A stretch of DNA of 64,000 nucleotides from Glandiceps talaboti (taxonomy: Eukaryota > Hemichordata > Enteropneusta > Spengelidae), in assembly GCF_964340395.1 (NCBI RefSeq), contig NC_135561.1, positions 16,860,365 to 16,924,364 of the forward strand. The letters are read 5' to 3'. Under the pieces are notes generated by a model that was given only the letters and a program-made list of their open reading frames with translations, had not been told where the DNA came from and ran no database searches. Below, piece by piece: positions 1 to 13,242 of this stretch. The first letter of the stretch is position 1, and each line of letters starts with the position of its first letter. Made by a program: the position numbers and the translations under genes.

Positions 1-1483
1 TGTTAAATAGCCTTGAACAACATCACCTTATCAAATTGAATGTGTAACTTTATTATCCAACGATGAATAATTGATTGTGCGGCTTCACCCTAAACTACAA
101 TCAATTAATCGAAATGTATTATGATAATTACTATGATATACAATGAGCCACACTCACAAAAGATCAATACTTTTTAGATTAAAACGTGTCATAAAATCCA
201 CAGTATTGGGAATAAGCAAAACATTACATCGGGTTAGCCTGTAGGCCGAGAATTTGAAACTGTTCACAGAACCAGTCACACTCATGATCACGTTATGGGT
301 GTTTGAGTAGGGGGAGTAATTCCTCATAATTACCATCCTCGCGTTACCTCCCCTTCAGAACACGTTGACAGATGTACAAAAAAATACTCTGGACATAAAT
401 TGCACCTGAAAACTAAAAATAATAGATCTTTGATATTTTTATACCTAGAGGATTTGGTTTCAAAATGATCACGACGGCACATATACTTTCCACTATTCCA
501 TAACAATGTCGATAATTGCACAGTCATGATAGGTTTTGAATTTTTTTTATATAAATATATTTTGATAAATGCACCAACGGGCAAATTTGTCAAACGGGAT
601 TAGCACTTCATCGGGTAAAATTGGTCAATGAAGTATCACCAAAAAGAGGCTGTGAAAGTCACTGTGTAGCCACAGTTGGGGTGGAGAGGAGTTAAAATGT
701 CAGTACATACCACATTGATAATTCAATATGAGTTTCATTAGCAGCATTACGATTGCTTACAAATGCAACGACAGAAATCATGTGATTACACTTCGTATCA
801 ATCATAAATATAGTCTTATGATAAGAAATGATACACTGTAGTTTGAAGACAGATCTCCTAGAATATTGAGTAGAATATGATACCTGGATATGCCTACATT
901 TAAAGTAGAGGTTATTTTCCAGTCGTAAACCGTTTCAGAAGTTAATGTAGAAAACAGTACCATGGCCATGACATGTCATGTCAGGACCGGACCGATTCAG
1001 ATCGACTCGACTATATCGCAGAAAAATAATGACTAATGACTCTTATGATGTTTCGCTCCTTAATTTCAAATTCAACTGTCATTCCCACGAATATATTTAC
1101 TACGTGGTAAAGAAACTTATCGACAACAACATCTATAGGATGGCTATAACATTTCAATCATATGCAATGACGTATGCTCTTTTCGGTTCTTGAGTTCATT
1201 AACAGCACTAAATGATCAAGACGGACTTAGAAATCACATACACAAATGGCAGCAATAATAGATATACTTTCTCAACGATGAACACGTTCTTGAATTCTTA
1301 GTCTACGGTTTGTGAAGCAAAACAATTTAGTTCAAAAATATATCTCCGAATTGAACTTAATTAAAATTGCTTAAAAGAGTAAATCATAGGAAATGCCATA
1401 GGGTTCATCGGTGGTTTTAATGTGTCTTAATGGGCGCGGACAAATTTAATTGACAAATTCAGAGATGAAAGTAACCTGTTGTG
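1..1483. other. Intergenic DNA, nothing recognised
   Basis: AT-rich sequence. Open frames are at most 87 codons, overlap on both strands and show no recognisable domain. A short self-complementary patch lies near 961-980. No exon, RNA gene or repeat could be supported. Confidence 0.5.
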
Positions 1484-1820
1484 AGTTAACGGATGAGGAT
1501 CGGGTATTTATTTTAGATATTTTAATTCTTAATTCTTTATCATGGCTTCATACAATGAAACATCAATGTGAAAAAGTAAAGACCGGGTCCTTGTTTATAA
1601 CTCAATACATTGCAAACTATGAAGGGAAAAAATGTGTATAATGTGTGTTATGGTAGGTACAACAACAAATTTTTAGCACATTCTTTAGCTTTTTGCAATG
1701 TATTGATGTACACCCATAGACTTGGTGAATGCTGAAAAAGGAAGCCATGATAAAATTGTGTTTTACAAATTAAAAATCTAAAATAAATACCACAATCCTC
1801 ATCCATATTGCCACTTTAAG
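1484..1820. mobile_element. MITE-like element with ~70-bp imperfect terminal inverted repeats
   Basis: The left end (1484-1556) and the reverse complement of the right end (1740-1820) share GGATGAGGAT, then GGTATTTATTTTAGAT, then TTTATCATGGCTTC, in the same order with small indels. About 180 bp of non-coding sequence lies between. The same family recurs at 20346-20665 and 30693-31013: all carry the ATGGATGAGGATT end, a GTCCTTGTTT core and a TTTTTAGCTTTTTG core. The right terminus reads GCCACTTTAAG, the complement of the CTTAAAGTGGC start seen in the other copies. No transposase frame is present, so it is non-autonomous; the superfamily is not assigned. Confidence 0.7.
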
Positions 1821-2519
1821 TGTCAACGTACGGTAATGCCGTCTCTTTCTATGTTGAATTACTTTCAGACGACGCACGTCTGGTGAAAATTTATGACGTC
1901 TACAGTGTATCAAATTTAGACGTGGGTGTTTATGCTCATTATATAAAAACTGACATAAAAATGCTTTGATTTGTGTTGTCACTTAACTCACATATCACAG
2001 ATCACTACACCATATGAAAATATGTAATGTCACAATGTTAAGAAAGTTGAACTCTTTCGTAATGAATAAAATGATGTTCTAGCATTTTTTAATGACTGCC
2101 AGACTGAGTCTGAAGAGAAAAAAAATAAGTAGAGATGATAAATCATCAGATTTGTTTATCGATGCAAGTCACTCCATAATGGTAAAATCATGGAAATCTT
2201 GCCCTTGTCAAAAACTAAGAGACAGGCTTTTAGATAATTTACATTATTACGTACATACCAGAGACTACTTGCACCGGTCACGATGTGCATGCATACTAGT
2301 GGTATTTGCAGTATCAGCGCACTTCCAATGCAAAAACAACCCACACATACTTGCATGGAAATGATATGCAAATGAGGATGCGATCGTTTATAACAGCAGA
2401 CGAAAGCGTGAGGTCACACATGTCAGTTTTTCTCGGATATTCACTGTTTTCGATATATTAATAATAATACTTAAATAAGTCTTATATAGTAATAATAATT
2501 TTGATAATAACTATGTTTA
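1821..2519. other. Non-coding DNA, nothing recognised
   Basis: Short overlapping open frames occur on both strands (around 2092-2371) without family resemblance. No splice-bounded exon or repeat structure was found. Confidence 0.45.
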
Positions 2520-3080
2520 TTTGAAGATTAACCACCCTACGTAGGGTAGTTTGTTATGTTAAGTTCAAAAAGGGATCATTTTATGAACACCTGTGGCCAT
2601 GGTAACCAAAATCACCATAATATGTTAATCATTTTTTTTCCAAAATTTGACATAAAACATTAAAAAAAAAATACAGTAAAAAATTGCCTTGTTTTAGACA
2701 TGTTTGAGTTAGTACTACCTAGTGTACCATAAATTGTATGAAGTGGGAAAGCTGTTTCCATGGAAACATATGGTAGGCATGAAAATTGTTTTCGTTATAT
2801 ACACATACATCTCACAAGTAACATTATAAATCTGATCAATATCATTTTATTTGCACATTGACCCCACCACAAAGGGTAGATTGTCCTGCTGAGTTCAAAA
2901 AAGTGGTCATTTAATGAACATCGGTTGCCATGGTAACCAAAATAACCATATTATGTGGATTTTTGATTTAAAGATTCAAATTTAGGAAAAAATATCATTC
3001 TTGTTGGCATGTACTAGTTGGTGATATCTGTTGTAAGAAAGTTTCATGACTTTTGAAATTATATGTATCAAACTGAAGCA
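2520..3080 (+). repeat. Two diverged tandem units (~335 bp) with RFX X-box-like palindromes
   Basis: Unit 1 (about 2526-2640) and unit 2 (about 2865-2975) share, in order, an AGGGTAG segment, a GAGTTCAAAAA-type segment, a CATTTAATGAACA-type segment, CCATGGTAACCAAAAT and ACCATA. Unit 2 carries GTTGCCATGGTAAC (2924-2937), an exact match to the RFX-family X-box consensus. Unit 1 has GTGGCCATGGTAAC (2593-2606), one base off. The units are clearly decayed. Whether RFX binds is inference. Confidence 0.6.
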
Positions 3081-5548
<2,468 letters not shown>

Positions 5549-7849
5549 GAGCATGGTTTGCGTTATCAGGCCGCCTGCATTTTCCATGAAAGGCTACTTG
5601 GCGGATTATCAGTACGGCAATTGAAAATATTAGCGACAATCTAACTGTAATCCCAAAGCTGTGTTGATCGGATAGCATGGTAGCCAACGCAACCCATTAC
5701 AATTAGTGTTGCTTGGAACTGAACAATGTATCTCGTTGAGCTGAACTAGTCATGCAGTACTAAGTCTATATGAAAACACATATCATTATTAGCGTGAATT
5801 AGCTTTCTTTATTAATTGGTTAGTGAGAGTTTTCATTACACTAGGTCATATCCGTTAGTGAAAAAGTCCAGTATTCATGAAGAATAGTCTTGGCTAAATA
5901 AAGTTAAATAAGTGCGAATTTTGACATGTGTTGTGAACGTTAGAAAAGATCAGATATAGCCAATTTTACATTAATAGCGAAAGGGGGGGGGGTAGATAAA
6001 GGTGATGTATATGTAGAGGGGAAAGGACGGTTACATTCATTGATGTTCGTAACTTGATTATTTATTGAATATATCACCATTCTGTTCCAAATTCATCAAT
6101 TCGCTTGATTAATCAAACACACTGCTTGTACATGCCCACTCCACTGGAATGAAATATTCATTAACTATTAAACTAATTAGTAAAACAGTTTGTATATTCC
6201 TGACATGATAATTATGATGCTGCAACATTTATCCATCGATCCAGGCCAAACATGCGAATTGTTTTTTTTCGATATACACTACCAGATAAATAATATACAC
6301 TTTTGAGTTTAGTGATTTATCTGATAGATATCTGATCTGAAGAATAGAATAAGAAATGAAAAGAGTGTGATGAGAAAGACAGGAATCAACATATTATTTG
6401 CATCATTCAGTATTCAATGTCAGAGACTATGCCACAATTTACGCTTACTCGATCGTATGAATTTTGTAGATGTTGCCCCGTCATATATGGCAACATCAGC
6501 ACAGTATGTTTCCATTTGTTACTAAATTATAACGACCGCCTGTCTTCGATTCTCTCTTTCGGCACCATGGGGGCAAGGATCACAAGAAGCAGAGTGTACA
6601 AACATTAGCTAAGAACACATAATCACACATAAATATCCGGTAATCGAGAACCAGAACTTCATCTTTTTCCGACACAAAGTCACGTAATATCAATAACAAT
6701 ATTTGTGAAATTAAAATAGCATAACCTAAGGAAAAAACACGTCGGGTTGTATGTCTATTCCAGGTGCCGAGTCTAAGTATACAGATATTCTAATCTACTT
6801 TAAAAGTGGTTCAACAAGAAGAGGGCAAATGTTTGTGTAGACATATGTTAGTTGTTGTATCCGCTTTCTATGTAGTCACACTAAGTCAGTGTGATCTAAT
6901 CTCTTAACCCAGCACTTTCTAATGTGATCAAGTTACATCGTCTCTACAAGTATTATATTATTTTAAAATGTACTGGCACATGTACATGTATACTATCCAT
7001 GCTATTTTTCGATTCTTGATGATGGTTAGGGTGTAAATATTTGATAACGTATCATAGAGTAATGCCGGCAGTTTCTTCTTGAGGTAAAAAATTGTATTAT
7101 TGTATTATTTAATTCATCCATATCTGATTTCACGTTTCATTTATATTTTATCATTTTCCCACTTTGTTAAGTTTGTTTTCCAGTAATGTTAGTTGGAGTA
7201 ACGTGATGGTGCATAGTGTGGACAAGAAGTCAATGTTTTCTTTTTTGTTTCCATTTTGTCTTTTCTTGGGATGAATAATTAATTTTGAAATGACCCACAA
7301 TATTTTCGGTGTTATTTCTTGATCGATTCTTTCTGTCTCCTTATGTGTACTTGTCACCATGACAATATATTCTCTGTTGTTATTCATGCAAATGAGTGTT
7401 TCAGCCAACATAATTCTTACTATAATAAGGAAAGAACTGATCCGGAGTGTCTGTTAACACAGAGGTTATGAGATTTAGACAACAAAACTTTTACATTGAA
7501 CGGAGAATAACAGACAACCATTGGTTTGCTTGGCAATGGGCAGACCATATTTCAAAGAGAAACATTGTGAGGCGTATGCAGCGAACAATGATTACTCTTA
7601 CTCTATAGGGATAAAAGTGTCTGAGAAACGCTACGCGAATTATCTCTTGGGTTCAATAGATACCATCCTCCTCAGTCTTCATATGCGTCTTCGTGTTGTG
7701 TGGATACATAAAAACGTCAGTAAAGTGATCAAAACACATCATTATATATTACTTTATTTTGCCTGGTACGTATATTCAAACAGCAGGATGATCATAGTTA
7801 TTAGACAATAGAGTTTTATTACCCTGTTATGGTTGATAAAATGTAATTC
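5549..7849. other. Non-coding DNA, nothing recognised
   Basis: AT-rich sequence with a short G-run near 5981. Open frames are at most 96 codons and carry no recognisable domain. No paired splice sites or repeat structure stood out. Confidence 0.45.
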
Positions 7850-8850
7850 GCTTCTTGTTATGCCAGAAGTCATCTTCATCCCAAGTGATATTGAAGCAAT
7901 AAGAGTTAGTGAAATAATCAAATGTAATTTAGTTTGTAGACAGTTAGATACTGTCTTGAGATGAAAAAATTAACAAATCACAAGCTGGAAAAAACACGAC
8001 CATTTTTTTTTAAATTTTAGATTGACCGAATTGTACAAAAGTGGGTAAGGAACGATATTCTTACCCGGCGTTCTATTAGATCTTAATCGTCCAGGGACAC
8101 TATTTTCACTGCGTACACCCGTCGATAAATTAGACAACACAACACTCACATAGTTAATTATAAATATACGGTTATTTTGTCAATGATTCGAAATGATTTA
8201 AAACCCTGTCCTTAGGATATGTTCCAATCTACTGAATAATGAGAAACGAAATGAGATTCGTTATTTTTTCATTTTTTCATTTCAGAAGCTGAAAAGGTTA
8301 ACTTTTAATTTACTTCCTTTCTCATTGTCAGAATTCATCTTCATCCTAACTGAATCTTAAACCACAAGAAATAGTGAAATCAGCTATAATAGTTTCCAAA
8401 AATGTGTTCGTTTTGTCAATAGAAACTCTCCTGTCATAAAAAAACACACCAAATCATGAGAAAAGATAAAGAATCATGTTCAACGAACGAACGATCGTAC
8501 GAATTGTGATATTTATCATCGCTCTCTTATTAAACCCCATTCACCTTGGGTTTTATATATGGTCATGAGTTATGTTATGAAAGCTAAACAATTAACATTC
8601 AAAACCTGCACCTGAAGATAATTTACAATATTTTCGATAACGAGAAATGGAAAAATATTTATTTTTAATTCCTTTATCTTTAAGGTTTAAAGGGTTAACC
8701 TTAAGACCTCATCTTCATCTATAGTGATTTAAAAACACTAAGTAATTGTGAAATTACAATGGCGCTGTTCAAAATGCATTTCATAATTCTACTGTAGGTA
8801 GGTGGAAACTGTACTGGGGTGAAACGCAAATCATAGGGGAGAATATGGAT
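7850..8850 (+). repeat. Three strongly diverged tandem units (~370-465 bp period)
   Basis: CATCTTCATC anchors three related blocks at about 7870, 8336 and 8708. Each is followed by an AGT(G)A...A(A)TAGTGAAAT-like segment and, about 100 bp later, an AAATCA(C/T) segment. Each is preceded by a purine-rich GAGAAA/AATG stretch or a related decayed version. Divergence is high, so this is an old local triplication. It shows no coding signal. Confidence 0.45.
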
Positions 8851-10238
8851 GGATTATTTCCAATGTTAGGGCGACGAAACTAGGGGAATAGATAAATAGA
8901 AGTATTCATTCCCGATATTCTATTTTTTTATGTTTTATTATTTTGATTCTTAAAGAAACGCGCTATACCACAAAGTCGATCGCATTGTACAACAAACGAA
9001 CAACTAAAAAGGAAAAATAATACAACAGCTACGAAAACACAGAAAAAAATACCAATAAAATGTCTAAGAAAGAGCACAAAGGACGTATGCAATTGCTGGT
9101 TTAAACAGTTCGTTTTATTCTAGTTGTAGTCTCGATGCTAACTGTGGTTTCTAACCACAGTCTGGTCAAAGTCTCTCAATCAGCACAGAAAGTTGTTCAT
9201 CCAATCAGTGAACCCCAGCTACTATAGTGACGTAAACAGTGTATACGTAGCATATTTGGATATTACATAACTGCCCCAATAAACATTTTAGCTTTATAGA
9301 GGACAGTGTTATTGGTTAGAATTGTTTTAACAAAGACATGATGTTAATGACTATGTGGGTGGCTGTGGATGAATTTTAAATTACATCTCATGCATCTCGG
9401 GACTTCTAGAGTAACGACCTTGACTAGCCTGTGAGTGAAGGTACAAATCGTAACGACACTGTATTGGAAGTAGACTATTCTAGTTGTAATTATCGTGGGA
9501 TGCGGATCCACTCTACTGTACTTGTTGATCAAACATTATTATCACAGACGTAGGAAAATACGATTTAACTTTTTGTTACTTCGTAGTATTAAGTATATGT
9601 ATTGAAAAAAGAAAGAAAGAAAGAAGGAGATTCGAGAAGAAGAAACGCATTTATTTGACGGGATGAACTATCGACTTCTATAACAGTCGTATTTTCTGTC
9701 ATAATTTTCAATCAAAATTGGAATAAACGATTGTTATCACATACGTGCGTTGAAAGTAGATCTTTTTATTGAGATATATAGAAATGTTTGAATTAATTAT
9801 AATACATTTCATTATACATGAGTCGTAAAGATACTTTAACAGAAAACTTGAGAATATCGTGCTTTATAGAAACAGTAACAGGAAACTGGAAATCAAACCG
9901 ACTCAAGTTGAACAATATATAAAACATGGATCTTCACAAAAGATAGAATTTGCAGTGTTCTCCATCAGGGGCGTTTAAGCAGATCTAGAACCCAGCACCC
10001 TGCTATCAATAACTTGCACCCTGCTTTGATATTTTGCACTCTTCATTCAGCTCACTCTCTTAAAACAACCGTACTGTTATTTACCTCAGTAGCTGTTTTA
10101 TTTACAAAACAATGCATAATAGACGTGCTATATAGTATATGAATTCTGTACTTGATTATATTGTTTCCCTTGGCTTTGGCTACCTGCTGTGCTTGCTTCG
10201 TCATAATATATTCACAACCATTTACCAAATACACACCC
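8851..10238. other. Non-coding DNA, nothing recognised
   Basis: A 21-bp near-perfect palindrome built on CTGTGG...CCACAG lies at about 9142-9163, and a short (GAAA)n tract near 9608. No gene could be supported. Confidence 0.45.
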
Positions 10239-10257
10239 GTACGTACGTACGTACGTA

Positions 10258-10309
<52 letters not shown>

Positions 10310-10455
10310 TGCAAGCACGCATGCAAAAGGACACACATGCAAGCACGCATGCATGCACAAGCACACACACACACATACATGTAAGCACGCATGCACAAGC
10401 ACACATACATACATACATACATACATACATACATACATACATACATACATACAGT
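10239..10455. repeat. Compound microsatellite (GTAC)n-(AC)n-(GCAAGCAC-like)n-(ACAT)n
   Basis: Consecutive GTAC, AC, imperfect ATGCAAGCACGC and CATA tracts. Open frames on both strands here (CV/HT/YI repeats) are repeat artefacts. Confidence 0.96.
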
Positions 10456-12217
10456 ATTATTATTCATATGTCATTTAAATCAAACATATTGGACATAAAG
10501 CTGTACGAAGAATGACTGTAATTTACATATTTTCTTTAACAGAAGTCCCCCCTTAAATGATTGGGGTTAAAATAAAGTAATACACAATCCACAGGGGGTG
10601 GTTTATCGCTATTATATAATACTATTATATTTTTAAAAAATCGAAAAGAAGATATAAATCAAGGTTTCATTTGCCCATCCCAGCCCCAGAGTTCGAATAC
10701 TTTGCATAATAATGAAGCCGCGTTCAAGACAGCTTACCTCACGTGTGACGCGTATCAACTCTGAACGTCGACCACGAACGCCGTGCGTCGTGCAGTGACT
10801 GCATTTATTTTATATAATGCTGCTGCTACTGTTTTGGATAATCTGTGTATGTATGGGCCCACTAAAATTGCAGTCATGAACAAATAGCCTGTGTGACTCA
10901 ATGTATTACTTGAAATGGTTGGTATACGGCATGCTTCACGCCCGGCTTCGCGACTCGGTGTGTGATGAGATTAAAGCTGGCAGGTTGATTACGTGAGTTA
11001 CAAATCAGTACACTTTCTGGTTTGGGGATTACCCCTGACACTCCGCGTTCCTCATTTCCCATACTCTACCCTGTCTCATTAAGGAAATCTTCCTCTGACA
11101 AATCGCAGAGTTCACCATTACTGTGGACAACTACGTTCGGAACGGAGCAGACGACGTCAACGGTGAGTATTTGTAACCATCAAGACTTGAAAGCGTGCCA
11201 ATTGTTCATTATCGCTCATTTTAGATGCGTTAGTTTGATTCTTGACTAATCAGAGCTCTCGAGTTGTGCCATCAATATATTGTTATATATTATAATACGT
11301 TACTTAGAGTAGATTAACATTGTAAAACCACATCTATTTGGTTAAAAAATGCAGTCAAACTTACATGAATAATGAATTGCAATACTCTGATGGTGAAATA
11401 TTTACATTCTAAACTAAAGTGAGGATGAGAAGGAATCGATATAATGTTATCAGTTTCATATTTCACAAGTCAAACAATTAACATGCAAATTTGTTATATC
11501 TATTTAACAATACTAATTAGTTATAAACATGAGAATATTTTCTCCTGGGTAATATAACATTAAAGGATTTACTGTTAATTTCGCAATACCATGCACCTGC
11601 CCCTTTTCTGTTTTATACAACCACTCAGAAACCAAGTGCACATGCCTCACTACAATAGCAACATCGCATTTTCTGCTACATTCCGTCTAATTGAAAAAAA
11701 ACAACAACATTTAAATGTATTTCAACTTCATGCAGACATTCGGGCGCCAATGTTTCTCTTAGTATCAAACAAAATGTAGCAAGAAACTACTCATTCAATC
11801 TTGCTATCTTAAGGAGTAGCGTGTCAAGTTTCTTCTTGGTTTCTGGGTGGCTGTATCAAATAGGGAAGTGGGAAGGGTATAGAGAAATTCGCTGTATTAT
11901 AGGCTATGATGTGACAAATCGCATATTTTATGCAAAATAGGATTTTTAACTTGTACAAGTAAATAACCAAAAGAAATTGAATATGATGATAATTTTCCTT
12001 CAGTTATGAATATCATTATATAATTCAATTGCTACGAAATATATTAATAATTAAATATGTATTTTTAGTTAAATGGGTAAAAGTGATCAATATTTCGACT
12101 TCGGAGTTTGAAACGGAACGCCGTCATAAACTTTAGTGTTGTCGAAATGGTGAACAAGTAAATAACGAATGAAAATAGCGATAATATCAACAACACTTTT
12201 CTTGTCAAATTTTACGA
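10456..12217. other. Non-coding DNA with a CpG-enriched patch
   Basis: Between about 10720 and 11165 CpG is locally frequent (for example GACGCGTATC and GAACGTCGACC). The patch ends in a strong donor-like ACG|GTGAGT at 11162. It could be a promoter or first-exon region, but no complete gene is visible. The remainder (11170-12217) is AT-rich and featureless. Confidence 0.35.
11109..11162 (+). other. Candidate mini-exon, unsupported family
   Basis: A pyrimidine-rich run ending ATCGCAG precedes 54 bases that translate as FTITVDNYVRNGADDVN, followed at once by a consensus donor (G|GTGAGT). The peptide is protein-like in composition and the DNA is CpG-rich. No partner exon was found and the acceptor tract is weak, so it may be chance. 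The partner gene, if any, is not recognised. Confidence 0.2.
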
Positions 12218-12224
12218 ATTCAAG

Positions 12225-12495
12225 CACAGAGAGCTCAGGCTCAGTTAGTTTTGATTACAAATACTAATAAACAAACAAACAAACACTACCCCCAAAATAG
12301 TCACCAATGGAGAGACTATTTTGTGTAGTGTTTGTTTGTTTGTTTGTTGTCGTTTATTAGTGTATTTATCTACTTGGTTATCAGTTTATTTGTTTATGTT
12401 TTGTTTTTGTGTGTTTTACTTGTTTATTTATTTGTTTTTGTTTGATTGTTTATTCGTATTTGTAAACAAAACTAACTGGGCCTGAGCTCCCTGTG
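12225..12495. mobile_element. Foldback MITE with 7-bp target-site duplication
   Basis: The left terminus CACAGAGAGCTCAGGC and the inverted right terminus (CACAGGGAGCTCAGGC as reverse complement) match, and the match continues inward through CAGTTAGTTTTG and TTACAAATAC. Inside, AAACAAACAAACAAACA is opposed by TTTGTTTGTTTGTTTG around a short AAATAGTC/GACTATTT stem, so nearly the whole element can fold. ATTCAAG directly flanks both sides (12218-12224 and 12496-12502), which marks the insertion boundaries. It is 271 bp long with no coding capacity. Confidence 0.8.
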
Positions 12496-13026
12496 ATTCA
12501 AGATACAATATAAATCTGATGAATTGTGCAGTGCTAAACAATTAAAGCAAAAGATCATCAAGAAAATGTGTGAAACCAACTAGGTAATGAATGACAGTCA
12601 GATAAAACATACAGGGATGTTTAGAGTGACTCTGCATTCTATCACTGGCTACTTATTGACTTTTAAAAGTTAATATAAAAAGATGTGATATCTATAAAAC
12701 ATGCCAAATTTATATTTTTAAGGTTGTTTGACAACTTAGCATAAAAAATAACACACATACTGTTATGCGTACGTTCACAATTTCGGGGGAATTACACGAA
12801 CGACTTACACTCGTACATGTATACCGAAAACATAGCTCTCATTGTATATCACATACATTGAATGTACATGCTGTATGATGAGGTGCAAACTAGTCTAGTG
12901 TCTTACTCGTTTTCTGTTGATGTAATTGTATGTTGGCATACAAGTGTACAGCGGCCCAACTCTGGCTAATTGTGACAATTTTTACTTCGTGTATTATCAC
13001 ACTCATGAGCAATTTTCCTTGAGTAT

Positions 13027-13242
13027 TTACTCGTCCCCCGATGGTTTTTTATCAACGTCGACCTCCTCTCTACACTCATGCGTAGTACGATCCTGTCGAC
13101 TTTGCATTGGTATATATCTCCTTGGTAAACTCGATTGCGTACGCATAGAACTTGTTGATGTCAATAATGTCGACCTCTCTCTTTGTGGTACTTTCAAATT
13201 GAGACTTCTTCTGCAACTGTCAGTAGCTATACGCATGTCACT
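13027..13242 (-). CDS. GPCR exon 4: cytoplasmic C-terminal tail and stop
   Basis: Read on the minus strand, a CTAAC branch-point-like motif and a T-rich tract (TTTTTTGTGTGTTATAG) precede 71 codons and a TAA. The frame is phase 0, matching the end of exon 3. The peptide starts SDMRIATDSC and is rich in Ser/Thr/Arg (SSMRTQSSLPRR), ending in an acidic/lysine stretch (VDVDKKPSGDE). That suits a phosphorylated, arrestin-binding receptor tail. No motif proves membership, so the assignment rests on splice signals, phase, position and composition. No AATAAA-type signal was seen close downstream; the nearest candidates lie in the MITE at 12225-12495. Confidence 0.65.
   Translation of the reverse strand, partial: SDMRIATDSCRRSLNLKVPQRERSTLLTSTSSMRTQSSLPRRYIPMQSRQDRTTHECREEVDVDKKPSGDE

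Noticed and set aside
10052-10515. Long Cys/Val/Tyr- and His/Thr-rich open frames on both strands
   Set aside because: Translated simple repeats (AC, ACAT, GTAC); no non-repeat coding sequence.
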